Positions 8,779-17,819 of a DNA stretch of 64,000 nucleotides are shown here, piece after piece (within the stretch, counting starts at the first letter, position 1; the number at the start of each line of letters is the position of its first letter). The DNA lies in NCBI GenBank assembly GCA_966250385.1, contig CBINHC010000003.1:1-64000 (forward strand), read 5' to 3'. The position numbers were made by a program, and so were the translations under genes. This stretch comes from DASWTL01 sp966250385 (lineage in GTDB: Bacteria; Bacteroidota; Bacteroidia; Sphingobacteriales; Sphingobacteriaceae). The notes beneath the pieces are model-generated. The model did no database searches and was not told the DNA's origin. It saw nothing but the letters and a program-made list of their open reading frames with translations.

Positions 8779-10122
8779 ATGTTTGAGAATTTACAGGATA
8801 AGTTAGACAGGGCGTTTAAGGTTCTGAAAGGACAGGGAAGCATTACGGAGATCAACGTGGCCGAGACCATGAAGGAGATCCGGAAAGCCCTTTTGGACGC
8901 CGACGTAAATTATAAAACCGCCAAGGCCTTCACGGATGACGTGAAGGAGAAAGCGCTGGGTCAGAACGTGCTGACCTCGATCTCTCCGGGTCAGTTGCTG
9001 ACCAAGATCATGAATGATGAGCTGACCGCGCTGATGGGTGGGTCCGTGGAGGATATCAACCTTTCCCAGAATCCGTCGGTGATCCTGATCGCCGGTCTGA
9101 ACGGTGCGGGTAAAACCACGTTCACCGGCAAGCTCGCCAATTACCTGAAAACCCAGAAAGGCAAAAAGCCGCTTCTTGTTGCGGGCGATATTTACCGGCC
9201 GGCCGCGATCGACCAGCTGGAAGTCCTGGCGGGCCAGGTCGGCGTTCCGGTATATACGGACCGGGACTCGAAAGATCCTGTTGGCATTGCGAAAGCCGGT
9301 ATCGCCCAGGCGAAGGCTGACGGACAGAACGTCGTGATCATCGATACCGCCGGCCGCTTGTCCATTGACGAGGCCATGATGCAGGAGATCGCCGAGGTCA
9401 AGGCGAATACCAATCCGCACGAGATCCTGTTCGTTGTGGATGCGATGACCGGGCAGGATGCCGTCAACACAGCCAAAGCCTTCAACGAACGGCTTGATTT
9501 TACCGGGGTGGTCCTGACCAAACTGGACGGTGATACCCGCGGGGGTGCCGCGTTGTCCATTAAATCGGTGGTCAACAAGCCGATCAAGTTCATTGGTACC
9601 GGCGAAAAAATGGAGGCCCTGGATGTCTTTTATCCGGACCGTATGGCTTCCCGGATCCTCGGCATGGGTGACGTGGTCTCCCTGGTCGAGCGTGCCCAGC
9701 AGCAGTTCGACGAAAAACAGGCGGCCGAACTGCAGAAAAAGATCCGCAAGAATAAATTCGACTTCAACGACTTTCTCGGGCAGATCCAGCAGATCAAGAA
9801 AATGGGTAACATGAAAGATCTGATGGGCATGATCCCCGGCGTAGGGAAGGCCATCAAGGACGTCGAGATCGATGACAACGCGTTCAAGCCGATCGAGGCG
9901 ATCATCCGGTCCATGACGCCCTACGAGCGGGAGAATCCCGATGTGATCAACCCGAGCCGCCGGATGCGTATCGCGCAGGGTTCCGGGACCAATATCACCG
10001 AAGTGAACAAGCTCATCAAGCAGTTTGACGACATGCGGAAAGTGATGAAACAATTCAGCGATCCCGCAGCCGCCGCCAAGATGATGCGCAGCATGCCGAA
10101 AATGCCGTTTGGAAAAAGATAG
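8779..10122 (+). CDS. ffh: signal recognition particle protein Ffh
   Basis: This GTPase binds signal peptides and 4.5S RNA and delivers ribosomes to the SecYEG translocon through FtsY. Domains run N (1-95), G (about 95-295) and M (about 300-447). The G domain has the P-loop GLNGAGKTTFTGKL, DTAGR, and TKLDGDTRGG. The M domain is Met-rich near its signal-sequence groove (MGNMKDLMGMIPG) and ends with a Met-rich tail. At 447 aa the length is normal. It is followed by a strong terminator, so it is a monocistronic unit. Confidence 0.97.
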   Translation: MFENLQDKLDRAFKVLKGQGSITEINVAETMKEIRKALLDADVNYKTAKAFTDDVKEKALGQNVLTSISPGQLLTKIMNDELTALMGGSVEDINLSQNPSVILIAGLNGAGKTTFTGKLANYLKTQKGKKPLLVAGDIYRPAAIDQLEVLAGQVGVPVYTDRDSKDPVGIAKAGIAQAKADGQNVVIIDTAGRLSIDEAMMQEIAEVKANTNPHEILFVVDAMTGQDAVNTAKAFNERLDFTGVVLTKLDGDTRGGAALSIKSVVNKPIKFIGTGEKMEALDVFYPDRMASRILGMGDVVSLVERAQQQFDEKQAAELQKKIRKNKFDFNDFLGQIQQIKKMGNMKDLMGMIPGVGKAIKDVEIDDNAFKPIEAIIRSMTPYERENPDVINPSRRMRIAQGSGTNITEVNKLIKQFDDMRKVMKQFSDPAAAAKMMRSMPKMPFGKR

Positions 10123-10128
10123 CTTACC

Positions 10129-10154
10129 GGTCCCGCAAACGCGGGACCTTTTTT
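10129..10154 (+). terminator. rho-independent terminator of ffh
   Basis: GGTCCCGC (10129-10136), loop AAAC and GCGGGACC (10141-10148) form a perfect 8-bp GC-rich stem followed directly by six T. It begins 6 bp after the ffh stop codon. Confidence 0.9.
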
Positions 10155-10234
10155 CTTTTCCGGGCCAAACCAGCCCTGCCGGAGGCGGGCCTGAACTAAC
10201 TTCGCCGGAACAACGTTATTTCTAAAAGCCTGAT

Positions 10235-10885
10235 ATGAAGATGCTGATCTATCTGACCGCCCTGCTGGCATTCGGGTCCTGTACCCGGGCCCAGGTAAAC
10301 CTGACCGGTAAATCCGACGTCCGGCAGTCGGATCTTAAACCTGCTCCCGGACAGGCGATCGCGGCCTTTGCCGAAGGCTGCTTCTGGTGTTCGGAACATA
10401 TTTTTGAGGACCTGGCAGGCGTCGACTCGGCGGTTTCAGGATATGCCGGCGGCCATGTGAAGAATCCGACCTACGAACAGGTGTGCAGCGAGACCACCGG
10501 GCACGCCGAAACGGTGCTGGTCTACTACGACCCGAAGATGATCTCCTACCGGGATCTGCTCACGGTGTTCTTCACCTCCCATGACCCGACAACGCTTAAC
10601 CGCCAGGGGCCCGATGTGGGCACCTCCTACCGGTCGGCGATATTCTATACCACCGAGGCGGAACATGAGGCGACAAAAGAGGCGATCCGGACCATGAGCA
10701 AGTCGTTCAGGGACCCCATCGTGACCGAACTGGCCCCGCTGAAGGCCTTTTACCGCGCGGAAGAGTACCATCAGAACTATTCGGAAGACAATCCGTTCGA
10801 CGCCTATGTCCGCAACGTATCGGTTCCGCGGTACGAAAATTTCCGGCGATCCTGCAAGCTGAAATTCAAAGAAGACAAAAAGTAG
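10235..10885 (+). CDS. msrA: peptide-methionine (S)-S-oxide reductase MsrA, probable lipoprotein
   Basis: It repairs oxidised methionine residues in proteins. The 216-aa protein carries the MsrA active-site block GCFWCSEHIFEDL at about residue 45 and the family segments SGYAGG and YRAEEYHQNY. The N-terminus looks like a lipoprotein signal with a lipobox (ALLAFGSC), suggesting a periplasmic or outer-membrane-facing location, unlike the cytoplasmic MsrA of many bacteria. It follows the ffh terminator; a TAACTTCG element (10197-10204, one mismatch) may be its promoter. Confidence 0.93.
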   Translation: MKMLIYLTALLAFGSCTRAQVNLTGKSDVRQSDLKPAPGQAIAAFAEGCFWCSEHIFEDLAGVDSAVSGYAGGHVKNPTYEQVCSETTGHAETVLVYYDPKMISYRDLLTVFFTSHDPTTLNRQGPDVGTSYRSAIFYTTEAEHEATKEAIRTMSKSFRDPIVTELAPLKAFYRAEEYHQNYSEDNPFDAYVRNVSVPRYENFRRSCKLKFKEDKK

Positions 10886-10919
10886 GAAACAATTACCTGC
10901 AATCCTTACTTTTACGGCA

Positions 10920-12149
10920 ATGGATTACCAGGTCTTTCAGTTATCGAACGGAATCCGCGTTCTGTTCAAGCCTACTTCTTCCAGCATCTCCCATTCCTGT
11001 GTACTTGTCAATGCGGGATCCCGCGACGAGGGCCTCGAAAAAGCAGGGCTGGCCCACTTCATCGAGCACCTTCTTTTTAAGCGGACTGAACGGAGGAATA
11101 CAAGCCAGATCCTGAACCGCCTGGAAGTGATCGGAGCGGATCTTAACGCCTATACGACCAAGGAATATACCTGCATTCATGCTTCGTTCCTGACGCCATA
11201 CCTTGAACGCTCCCTGGACCTGTTCGAGGACATCATGTTCCATTCGGTCTTTCCGGAAGACGAGATGGAGAAGGAAAAGGGCGTCGTCCTGGATGAGATC
11301 GCATCCTACCAGGACCAGCCGGAAGAAGCGATCCAGGACGATTTTGAGGATCTGCTTTTTTCAGGGCACCCGCTTGGCAGCAATATCCTGGGAACGCCGG
11401 AATCCGTCAATGCATTCCAACGGGAGGACCTGACCGGTTTCATCAGGGGCAACTACCTGACGGGGGAGATCGTGATCGGCATTTACGGCAATTACACCGC
11501 AAAGAAGGCCCTTAAGGCCGCGGAGAAGATCTTCGGCGGTATCCCGTTGAATGACCCCGTACGGGTCCGCGAGCGGCCGGTCTCCTACTCGCCGGTGACC
11601 CGCGAGGTGTCCAGGTCCATCTCCCAGACACACTGCGTGATCGGGAACCGCGCCTATGACTGTCATCATCCGAACAAGGTGGCCCTCCTGCTGCTGAATA
11701 ACCTTCTCGGGGGCAACGGGATGAGTTCCCGCCTGAACCTGCAGGTCCGCGAACGGTACGGCATCGCCTACACCATTGAGTCCAATTACACGCCGCTGAC
11801 CGATACCGGGATCTTTTCACTCTATTACGGCACGGACACGGAGAAGAACGACCGCGCCCTGAAGATCATTCACCGGGAACTCCGGAAGCTCCGCGAAATC
11901 AGACTGGGAGCGGTCCAGCTGCACCAGGCCAAACAGAAATTCAATGGTCAGATCGCCCTCGGCGAAGAGAACCGCCTCCACCTGATCATCTCGCTATGCA
12001 AAAGCCTGCTGGACTATAACCGGGCGGATACCCTGGAGGAAGTGATCGCAAAGGTAAACGCCGTATCGGCAGACCAGCTCCTGGAAGTAGCCAATGAGAT
12101 CCTCGACCCAACCAAACTGACCACGCTGCTGTTTAACGCAGAGGATTAG
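10920..12149 (+). CDS. M16 family zinc peptidase (pitrilysin-like)
   Basis: This 409-aa metallopeptidase is of the mitochondrial-processing-peptidase type. The inverted zinc motif HxxEH is present as HFIEHLLF (about residue 46), and the downstream Glu lies in EMEKEKGVVLDEI. The C-terminal M16 half has the typical R-Y pair in LQVRERYGIAYTI. The natural substrate is unknown. TACTTTTA (10907-10914) sits six bases before the ATG. Its end is 30 bp from def, which has its own promoter. Confidence 0.92.
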   Translation: MDYQVFQLSNGIRVLFKPTSSSISHSCVLVNAGSRDEGLEKAGLAHFIEHLLFKRTERRNTSQILNRLEVIGADLNAYTTKEYTCIHASFLTPYLERSLDLFEDIMFHSVFPEDEMEKEKGVVLDEIASYQDQPEEAIQDDFEDLLFSGHPLGSNILGTPESVNAFQREDLTGFIRGNYLTGEIVIGIYGNYTAKKALKAAEKIFGGIPLNDPVRVRERPVSYSPVTREVSRSISQTHCVIGNRAYDCHHPNKVALLLLNNLLGGNGMSSRLNLQVRERYGIAYTIESNYTPLTDTGIFSLYYGTDTEKNDRALKIIHRELRKLREIRLGAVQLHQAKQKFNGQIALGEENRLHLIISLCKSLLDYNRADTLEEVIAKVNAVSADQLLEVANEILDPTKLTTLLFNAED

Positions 12150-12167
12150 TCACTACCGATAAAATCG

Positions 12168-12175
12168 TACTTTTG
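12168..12175 (+). promoter_or_regulatory. TAnnTTTG promoter element for def
   Basis: TACTTTTG matches the consensus exactly and ends five bases before the def ATG at 12180, predicting a (near-)leaderless transcript. Confidence 0.6.
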
Positions 12176-12179
12176 CAGC

Positions 12180-12752
12180 ATGAAACTTCCTATTATCGCT
12201 TACGGAGACCCGATATTAAAGAAAGTCGCCCAGGACATCACCCCGGAATACCCGGGCCTCGGAGAACTGATCGAAAACATGTTCGAGACCATGTACGGCG
12301 CACATGGCGTAGGCATTGCCGCTCCGCAGGTCGGTTTGTCTATCCGGTTATTCGTGATCGACGCCACGCCGTTTGCCGAGGATGAAAGCGAGCTCGAGGG
12401 CTTCAGGAAGGTCTTCATCAACGCCCGCATTCTGGACGAGGCCGGCGATAAATGGGCCTTCAGCGAAGGTTGCCTGAGTATTCCGGATATCCGGGAAGAA
12501 GTGAACCGGCACCAGACCCTGACGATCTCCTACTATGACGAAAACTTCCAGCATCATGAAGAGACCTACAGCGGACTGGCCGCCAGGGTTATCCAGCATG
12601 AATACGATCACATCGACGGAAAGCTGTTCACCGACAAGCTGAGCCCGCTCCGCAGGACCATGCTGAAAAGCCGTCTGGACGCTATTTCAAAAGGCAATGT
12701 GAAGGTGGACTATAAAATGAAATTCCCGGCACAGAAGCGCGGCCGGAAATAA
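12180..12752 (+). CDS. def: peptide deformylase
   Basis: It removes the formyl group from the N-terminal methionine of nascent proteins. All three PDF motifs are present in the 190-aa protein: GVGIAAPQVG (about 41), EGCLSIP (about 97, with the metal-ligand Cys) and the zinc-binding HEYDH (HExxH) at about 140. Length is normal for a type 1 deformylase. It is a single gene facing a convergent gene on the minus strand. Confidence 0.96.
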   Translation: MKLPIIAYGDPILKKVAQDITPEYPGLGELIENMFETMYGAHGVGIAAPQVGLSIRLFVIDATPFAEDESELEGFRKVFINARILDEAGDKWAFSEGCLSIPDIREEVNRHQTLTISYYDENFQHHEETYSGLAARVIQHEYDHIDGKLFTDKLSPLRRTMLKSRLDAISKGNVKVDYKMKFPAQKRGRK

Positions 12753-12783
12753 TCGCGGCAACATAGGAAAAACGAAATAAAGA

Positions 12784-12806
12784 CAGGGACCGGCTACCGG
12801 TTCCTG
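12784..12806 (-). terminator. hairpin overlapping the stop codon, candidate terminator
   Basis: CAGGGACCGG (12784-12793) and CCGGTTCCTG (12797-12806) pair in 9 of 10 positions around a 3-nt loop that is the TAG stop codon of the minus-strand gene. On the minus strand the hairpin is followed by a T-rich but interrupted tract, so termination is plausible, not certain. Confidence 0.4.
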
Positions 12807-13426
12807 CTCTTGTCTCCCTGCGAGATCTGCTGGAGCAGGGCGCCCCATGCGAAAGGATTCAGCAGCGGATTGGCGGCCCGCTGGTTGATATTCTTGTTAA
12901 CCATCGTATTATGGCGGTTCTGGAAAGAATACCCCTGCATCTCTGCGCCGTCACGCGGAAGATCCGCCGACATGGCCAGGATACTGGTCCGGGAAACATT
13001 CTTCCTGGCGATCTCCAGATCGTCGTCGGCGAACTTCATGGTCATGAAATCCTTTTTGAATTCATCGGTGCTGGCCCAGGGATATACCCTGACCATGGGA
13101 AGGTTGATGATCTCCTGTTTCAGCCGGACGATAACGGTATAGGTATCGTCCTGGGTGGCCGGGATCACGATCGCCTGGCGGTGGTAACCTACCGCACTGA
13201 AAACGAGGGTATCCCGCTCATGGGCAACGAACGAGAAGTATCCCTTATAGTTGGCCGACTGGACCTGGTTCTTGTTGCTACGATTGGTGATGGACACATA
13301 CGGGACCACCGTATTACTGTCCGCGTTGTACACTACCCCCGAAAACTGCACGAGTTTTTTTGCAGGCGTCTGGGCGAAAGCCGCCAGGCTGCATAGAATG
13401 AATGATATCAGTAGGCTAAAACGCAT
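12794..13426 (-). CDS. CarboxypepD_reg-like secreted protein
   Basis: This 210-aa exported protein has a signal peptide (MRFSLLISFILCSLAAFAQ) and a carboxypeptidase-regulatory-like beta-sandwich (about 28-105; FSGVVYNADSNTVVPYVSI). A conserved but unnamed C-terminal region (MKFADDDLEIARKN) follows. The ATG at 13426 is chosen over 13453 because the signal peptide begins there. Domain order resembles the protein at 4079-4828, although sequence identity is low. Function is unknown; surface or periplasmic localisation is inferred from the signal peptide. Confidence 0.82.
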   Translation of the reverse strand: MRFSLLISFILCSLAAFAQTPAKKLVQFSGVVYNADSNTVVPYVSITNRSNKNQVQSANYKGYFSFVAHERDTLVFSAVGYHRQAIVIPATQDDTYTVIVRLKQEIINLPMVRVYPWASTDEFKKDFMTMKFADDDLEIARKNVSRTSILAMSADLPRDGAEMQGYSFQNRHNTMVNKNINQRAANPLLNPFAWGALLQQISQGDKSRNR

Positions 13427-13519
13427 ATTCCAAAGTAAACAAAAACCGTGCAAGCACTACGTTAAATAGTGTTAAAGATCTTAAGCAAACGCCCGGTCCC
13501 GGCAACTTATTTTGTAAAA

Positions 13520-13798
13520 TTACTGTAACCGTTCCGGCAAAACCGCGTGAGGGTCGTCCATATCGGTCAGGTTCACCGCCTCGACTCCCGCGATCTCCGG
13601 CACCGCTTTCCTGATCGCCTCCTCAATACCGGCTTTCAGGGTCATAATGCTCATCGGACATGACCCGCAGGCACCAAGCAGTTTGATCTGCACCTTGTTC
13701 TCCGGTGTGATCCCGAGTACCGAGACGTTACCGCCGTCAGCCTCCAGATACGGCCGGATCGTATCCAGCGCTTTTTCCACCCGCTCTAATAATTCCAT
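13520..13798 (-). CDS. NifU-like C-terminal domain protein (Fe-S scaffold/carrier)
   Basis: This 92-aa protein consists only of the NifU C-terminal (Nfu) domain and is predicted to hold or deliver an iron-sulfur cluster. The cluster-binding CxxC is in LLGACGSCPMSIMTL. It lies 35 bp downstream of the Mrp-family ATPase gene on the same strand, a pairing that fits a shared role in Fe-S protein maturation. Confidence 0.92.
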   Translation of the reverse strand: MELLERVEKALDTIRPYLEADGGNVSVLGITPENKVQIKLLGACGSCPMSIMTLKAGIEEAIRKAVPEIAGVEAVNLTDMDDPHAVLPERLQ

Positions 13799-13833
13799 AA
13801 AACTTATTTTTATAAAGTTACTATTTTAAAACC

Positions 13834-14913
13834 TTATCCTACAGCTGTTATTGCAGGTCTGGCATTTTCAATAGCCAGCCGCTGGGCAACCTTCTGTGCA
13901 AGGTCGGTAAAAGCGGCCGAGATAATATGGTCGTTTTGTAAAATTACGGGCTGTCCGGCGTCCCCTGACTCGCTGATACTTTGCACCAGCGGGATCTCCG
14001 CCAGGAAAGGCACCTTGTAGCGCTCGGCCAGGGAGCGGCCGCCGCCTTGTCCGAAGATATAATATTTGTTCTCCGGAAGTTCCGCCGGCGTAAAATAGGC
14101 CATGTTCTCTACGATCCCCAGAACCGGAACGTTGATCGAATCCATCAGGAACATGCCGATCCCTTTTTTCGCATCGGCCAGCGCTACGTTCTGCGGCGTC
14201 GTAACGATCACCGCACCGGCGATCGGGAACCCCTGTGCCAGCGTGATGTGAATATCGCCGGTGCCCGGCGGCAGGTCGATCACCAGGTAATCAAGTTCGC
14301 CCCAGTCCGCGTCATTGAAAAGCTGTTTCACCGCATTGGAGGCCATCGGTCCGCGCCACGGCACGGCTTGTTCCGGGTCGGTAAAGAAGCCGATAGACAA
14401 CAGTTTGATCCCGTATTTCTCGATCGGAAGGATCCGCGTGCGGCCGTCGGCCAGCTGCGTCGCTTCCGGACGGGCGCCTTCAAGGCCGAGCATGATCGGG
14501 ATGGACGGACCATAGATATCCGCATCGATCAGGCCGGTCCGGGCACCGGTCCGCGCCAGCCCCAGGGAGAGGTTGACCGCAACGGTTGACTTGCCGACGC
14601 CGCCCTTACCGGAAGCTACGGCAATGATATTCTTGATATTGCTCAGCGGCGCGTTCGGCCTGGACGTTACCCTGGAGCTCATGGTGATGTTCACCTCCGC
14701 ATCCGGGCTCACAAAATGCCGGATCGCATTGCGGCAGGCGTTTTCGATCACGGACTTCAGCGGACACGCCGGGGTCGTCAGGACGACCGTAAAGCTGACC
14801 TGGTTTCCGCTGATCTGTATATTTTCCACCATCTTCAGGGTGACCAGGTCCTTTTTAAGATCCGGATCCTCCACATGGCTTAAAGCGTGTAAGACTTGCT
14901 CGGTAGTAATCAT
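13834..14913 (-). CDS. Mrp/ApbC-type P-loop Fe-S cluster carrier ATPase
   Basis: This 359-aa protein of the Mrp/NBP35 family transfers iron-sulfur clusters to apoproteins. A MIP18/DUF59 domain occupies about residues 1-90, followed by the ParA-like ATPase with a deviant Walker A motif (ASGKGGVGKSTVAVN, about 101) and LIDADIYGPS. DLPPGTGDIHITL forms the switch II region. The CxxC typical of many Mrp proteins is not evident near the C-terminus (VENMAYFTP where others often have Cys), so cluster binding may use other residues. It is in an operon with the Nfu-type gene downstream. Confidence 0.92.
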   Translation of the reverse strand: MITTEQVLHALSHVEDPDLKKDLVTLKMVENIQISGNQVSFTVVLTTPACPLKSVIENACRNAIRHFVSPDAEVNITMSSRVTSRPNAPLSNIKNIIAVASGKGGVGKSTVAVNLSLGLARTGARTGLIDADIYGPSIPIMLGLEGARPEATQLADGRTRILPIEKYGIKLLSIGFFTDPEQAVPWRGPMASNAVKQLFNDADWGELDYLVIDLPPGTGDIHITLAQGFPIAGAVIVTTPQNVALADAKKGIGMFLMDSINVPVLGIVENMAYFTPAELPENKYYIFGQGGGRSLAERYKVPFLAEIPLVQSISESGDAGQPVILQNDHIISAAFTDLAQKVAQRLAIENARPAITAVG

Positions 14914-15052
14914 GATTATATGTTGAATGATCTTCTAAACGCACAAAATTACGAAACCAGACGTTACAACTTCGTTTAGATTGAGGTTTTTACACATCTT
15001 TGTTCCGGTAATAAAACCTTTTTACCAAACGTTTCATACCCGTTGCAGTTTA

Positions 15053-17209
15053 ATGAATAAACCGTCCTTCAGATCTATGCGAATTCCACGTAAATACCTC
15101 CGTACAGGAGGCATTGTGCTGCTTTCCGTGCTTGTTTTACTTTTGATAGGAGGACTGATCGGGTATTCCAAGAGGGAATATTTCCTGGAAAAAGCGATAA
15201 ACAGGGCGGTCCGAAAGGCGAAGAACGACTATAATCTGAATGTAAATATTCAGCAGGCACACTTCACCGGGCTCAGTACCGTCCAGCTGAGCGACATCTC
15301 GGTGGTTCCGGAGAACCGGGACAGCCTGGCCATGATCCGTAACCTCTCCGTCCGGGTCAAACTGCTGCCACTTATCGCCGGGGACGTGAAACTGGCAGAG
15401 GTCAGGATGAACGACGGACGGGTAATGCTGACCAAGAAGGACACGATCCGCAACTACGATTTCCTGTTCCGCAAAAAAGGCGAGGAGCCCCGGTCTGACA
15501 AGAAGGCGGACCTGTCAGCTCTGGCGAACAACCTGATGAACCAGGTGCTGTACAAGATCCCGGAGAACATGGACGTCCGCGATTTCGGACTATCCTTCAC
15601 GGACGATACCAATTCGGTCAGCCTGTACACCACAACGGCCACCATTGTGAACGGCGATGTCAAATCGACCATCCGGGTCAATAACAGGGAATCGCTTTGG
15701 CACGTGGAAGGCCGGGTGGAACCGGATGACAGGCAGCTGGACCTGAAACTGTTCGCTGAGGGAAAGAAGGTTGAACTCCCGTTCCTCAAAAAACGCTACG
15801 GGCTTACGCTGAACTTCGATACGGTGCGCACCGAACTCAAGAGCGCACGGCGATCGGGGGGCCGGTTCGTTATGGAAGGTTCATGGGCGGTCAAAAACCT
15901 GCTGGTGAACCACGCGCGGATCGCCGCGAACGATATCATCCTCCCTTCCGGCTCCATAGACGCCAAAATGCTTGTCGGCGAGAACTATGTGGCGATCGAC
16001 AGTTCCTCCGTGATCCACCTGAAGAACATCACGGCGAATCCCTACCTCAGACTTACCCTGTCACCCAGCAAGATCGTGGAGATGAAGCTCCATACCGGCG
16101 AAATGGATGCGCAGGCCATGTTCGACGCCATTCCGATCGGGCTGTTTGAATCCCTCGAAGGCATGAAGGTCGCCGGTAAACTGCAGTACGACTTCAGCTT
16201 TTACCTGGACACCGCAGTTCCGGACAGCGTCAAATTCAACTCCGCCCTTAACCAGAAACAGTTCAAGGTCCTGAAATGGGGTAAGATCAACCTCGAGAAG
16301 ATCAACCGGCCGTTTGTCTATACGCCGTACGAATATGGCAAACCGATGCGGAACATCACCATCGGTCCGTCCAACCCGGACTACACGCCGATCGGTCAGA
16401 TCTCGCCCTACCTCCGAAATGCGGTACTCACAGCCGAGGACCCGTCGTTCTTCAGCCACAACGGCTTCGTCATGGAGTCATTCCGCAAATCCATCGCGAC
16501 CAACTATAAGGAAAAGGCATTCAAACGCGGCGGCAGCACGATATCCATGCAGCTCGTCAAGAACGTATTCCTGAACCGTCAGAAGACGCTGGCACGAAAG
16601 ATCGAGGAGATCATGATCGTCTGGGTCATGGAAAATACCCGGGTGGCATCCAAATCGCGGATGTTCGAGGTATACCTGAACCTCATTGAATGGGGTAAGA
16701 ATATCTATGGAATAGGTGAGGCCGCCCGGTTCTATTTCGGCAAACATCCGTCCGAACTGAACCTGGGGGAGAGTATCTACCTCGCCAGCATCGTACCGCG
16801 TCCCAAGTCATCACTTTATTTCTTCGAACCGGACGGGTTCCTCAGAACCAGCCTCCGCGGATACTTCCGGCTGATCGGCGGCATCATGGCCCGCCGGGGG
16901 CTTGCCCAGCCGGATTCCAATATCTACGGTTTCTATGCCGTGCGGGTCCGGGAAGGACTGCGCCGGGAACCCACCCCTGTGGACTCTCTCACACTGGACA
17001 GCCTGATCCTTGACGAAGATTTCGACGGGGAGACCGGCGGATTCCTGCGGGACCTGTTCCGCCGCAGACCGGATACGTCACAGACCCGCGAAACGACCCA
17101 GCAAACGCAGCCGACTACCGACACCACCAAGACGCCCGCACAGATCCGGAAGGAAAAACGGGAACAGCGGCGGCGGGAGCGGCGAAAAGGCGGGCTGCTA
17201 AACTTCTGA
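15053..17209 (+). CDS. AsmA-like/GT51 fusion: monofunctional peptidoglycan glycosyltransferase
   Basis: Predicted to polymerise lipid II into glycan strands at the outer face of the inner membrane. The 718-aa protein has one N-terminal membrane helix (about 19-40). A long AsmA-like beta-rich region (about 60-400) follows, then a GT51 domain (about 445-620) with the catalytic block EDPSFFSHNGF, the family motif GGSTISMQLVKN, and EVYLNLIEWGKNIYGIGEAA. There is no transpeptidase domain. The C-terminus is a low-complexity, Thr/Gln- then Arg/Lys-rich tail. The ATG at 15053 is preferred over 14981; an ATG at 15077 also remains possible. hpt follows 19 bp downstream. Confidence 0.88.
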   Translation: MNKPSFRSMRIPRKYLRTGGIVLLSVLVLLLIGGLIGYSKREYFLEKAINRAVRKAKNDYNLNVNIQQAHFTGLSTVQLSDISVVPENRDSLAMIRNLSVRVKLLPLIAGDVKLAEVRMNDGRVMLTKKDTIRNYDFLFRKKGEEPRSDKKADLSALANNLMNQVLYKIPENMDVRDFGLSFTDDTNSVSLYTTTATIVNGDVKSTIRVNNRESLWHVEGRVEPDDRQLDLKLFAEGKKVELPFLKKRYGLTLNFDTVRTELKSARRSGGRFVMEGSWAVKNLLVNHARIAANDIILPSGSIDAKMLVGENYVAIDSSSVIHLKNITANPYLRLTLSPSKIVEMKLHTGEMDAQAMFDAIPIGLFESLEGMKVAGKLQYDFSFYLDTAVPDSVKFNSALNQKQFKVLKWGKINLEKINRPFVYTPYEYGKPMRNITIGPSNPDYTPIGQISPYLRNAVLTAEDPSFFSHNGFVMESFRKSIATNYKEKAFKRGGSTISMQLVKNVFLNRQKTLARKIEEIMIVWVMENTRVASKSRMFEVYLNLIEWGKNIYGIGEAARFYFGKHPSELNLGESIYLASIVPRPKSSLYFFEPDGFLRTSLRGYFRLIGGIMARRGLAQPDSNIYGFYAVRVREGLRREPTPVDSLTLDSLILDEDFDGETGGFLRDLFRRRPDTSQTRETTQQTQPTTDTTKTPAQIRKEKREQRRRERRKGGLLNF

Positions 17210-17228
17210 CAAACTATAATCCCTATTC

Positions 17229-17780
17229 ATGAAAATCCAGGTAGATGATAAAGAATTTTCGCTGATGCTTTCCAACGACCAGATCAGCAAACGGACGCGG
17301 CTGATCGGGATCCAGATGAATGTGGACTATGAACATAAGGTGCCGGTGTTCCTGGGCGTCCTGAACGGCAGTTTCATGTTCCTGGCGGACCTGATGAAAG
17401 AGATCCAGATCTCCTCCGAGGTGACCTTCGTGAAGGTCTCGTCCTATGAGGCCGACAAAAGCACCGGTACCGTCAGGCGGGAAATGGACCTTTCCATGGA
17501 CCTGCGGGGCCGCGACGTTGTCATCGTCGAGGATATTGTCGACACGGGCCTCACGCTGGCGTATATACTGGAGATGGTGAAGAAACAGCAGCCGGCGTCC
17601 GTTAAGGTATGCACGCTGTTGCTCAAACCGGCCAAACTGCAGCAGACCTTCGATGAGCTGGGCTACGTCGGATTCGAGATATCCAATGAATTTGTCGTCG
17701 GTTACGGACTGGATTACAACGGTTTGGGACGAAACCTGCGGGACATTTACCGGGCAATTAACCTTCCCTCGGAAACTTAA
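17229..17780 (+). CDS. hpt: hypoxanthine phosphoribosyltransferase
   Basis: This purine salvage enzyme converts hypoxanthine (and guanine) plus PRPP to IMP (GMP). The 183-aa type I PRTase has the PRPP-binding motif VVIVEDIVDTGLTL at about residue 97 and the base-binding C-terminal region (EFVVGYGLDYNGLGRNL) characteristic of HPRT. Length is normal. It sits between the GT51 gene and psd on the same strand with short gaps, so it may share a transcript with either. Confidence 0.94.
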   Translation: MKIQVDDKEFSLMLSNDQISKRTRLIGIQMNVDYEHKVPVFLGVLNGSFMFLADLMKEIQISSEVTFVKVSSYEADKSTGTVRREMDLSMDLRGRDVVIVEDIVDTGLTLAYILEMVKKQQPASVKVCTLLLKPAKLQQTFDELGYVGFEISNEFVVGYGLDYNGLGRNLRDIYRAINLPSET

Positions 17781-17792
17781 CGGAGAAAGTTG

Positions 17793-17800
17793 CATTTTTG
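17793..17800 (+). promoter_or_regulatory. possible promoter element for psd
   Basis: CATTTTTG differs from TAnnTTTG at one position and lies 19 nt before the psd ATG. It is the best candidate in the 39-bp gap after hpt. Confidence 0.35.
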
Positions 17801-17819
17801 CATTCTAAATCATAGTTAA

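Noticed and set aside
14981..15052. Upstream in-frame start of the GT51 gene
   Set aside because: The extra 24 residues have no signal or conserved feature and overlap a likely promoter region.
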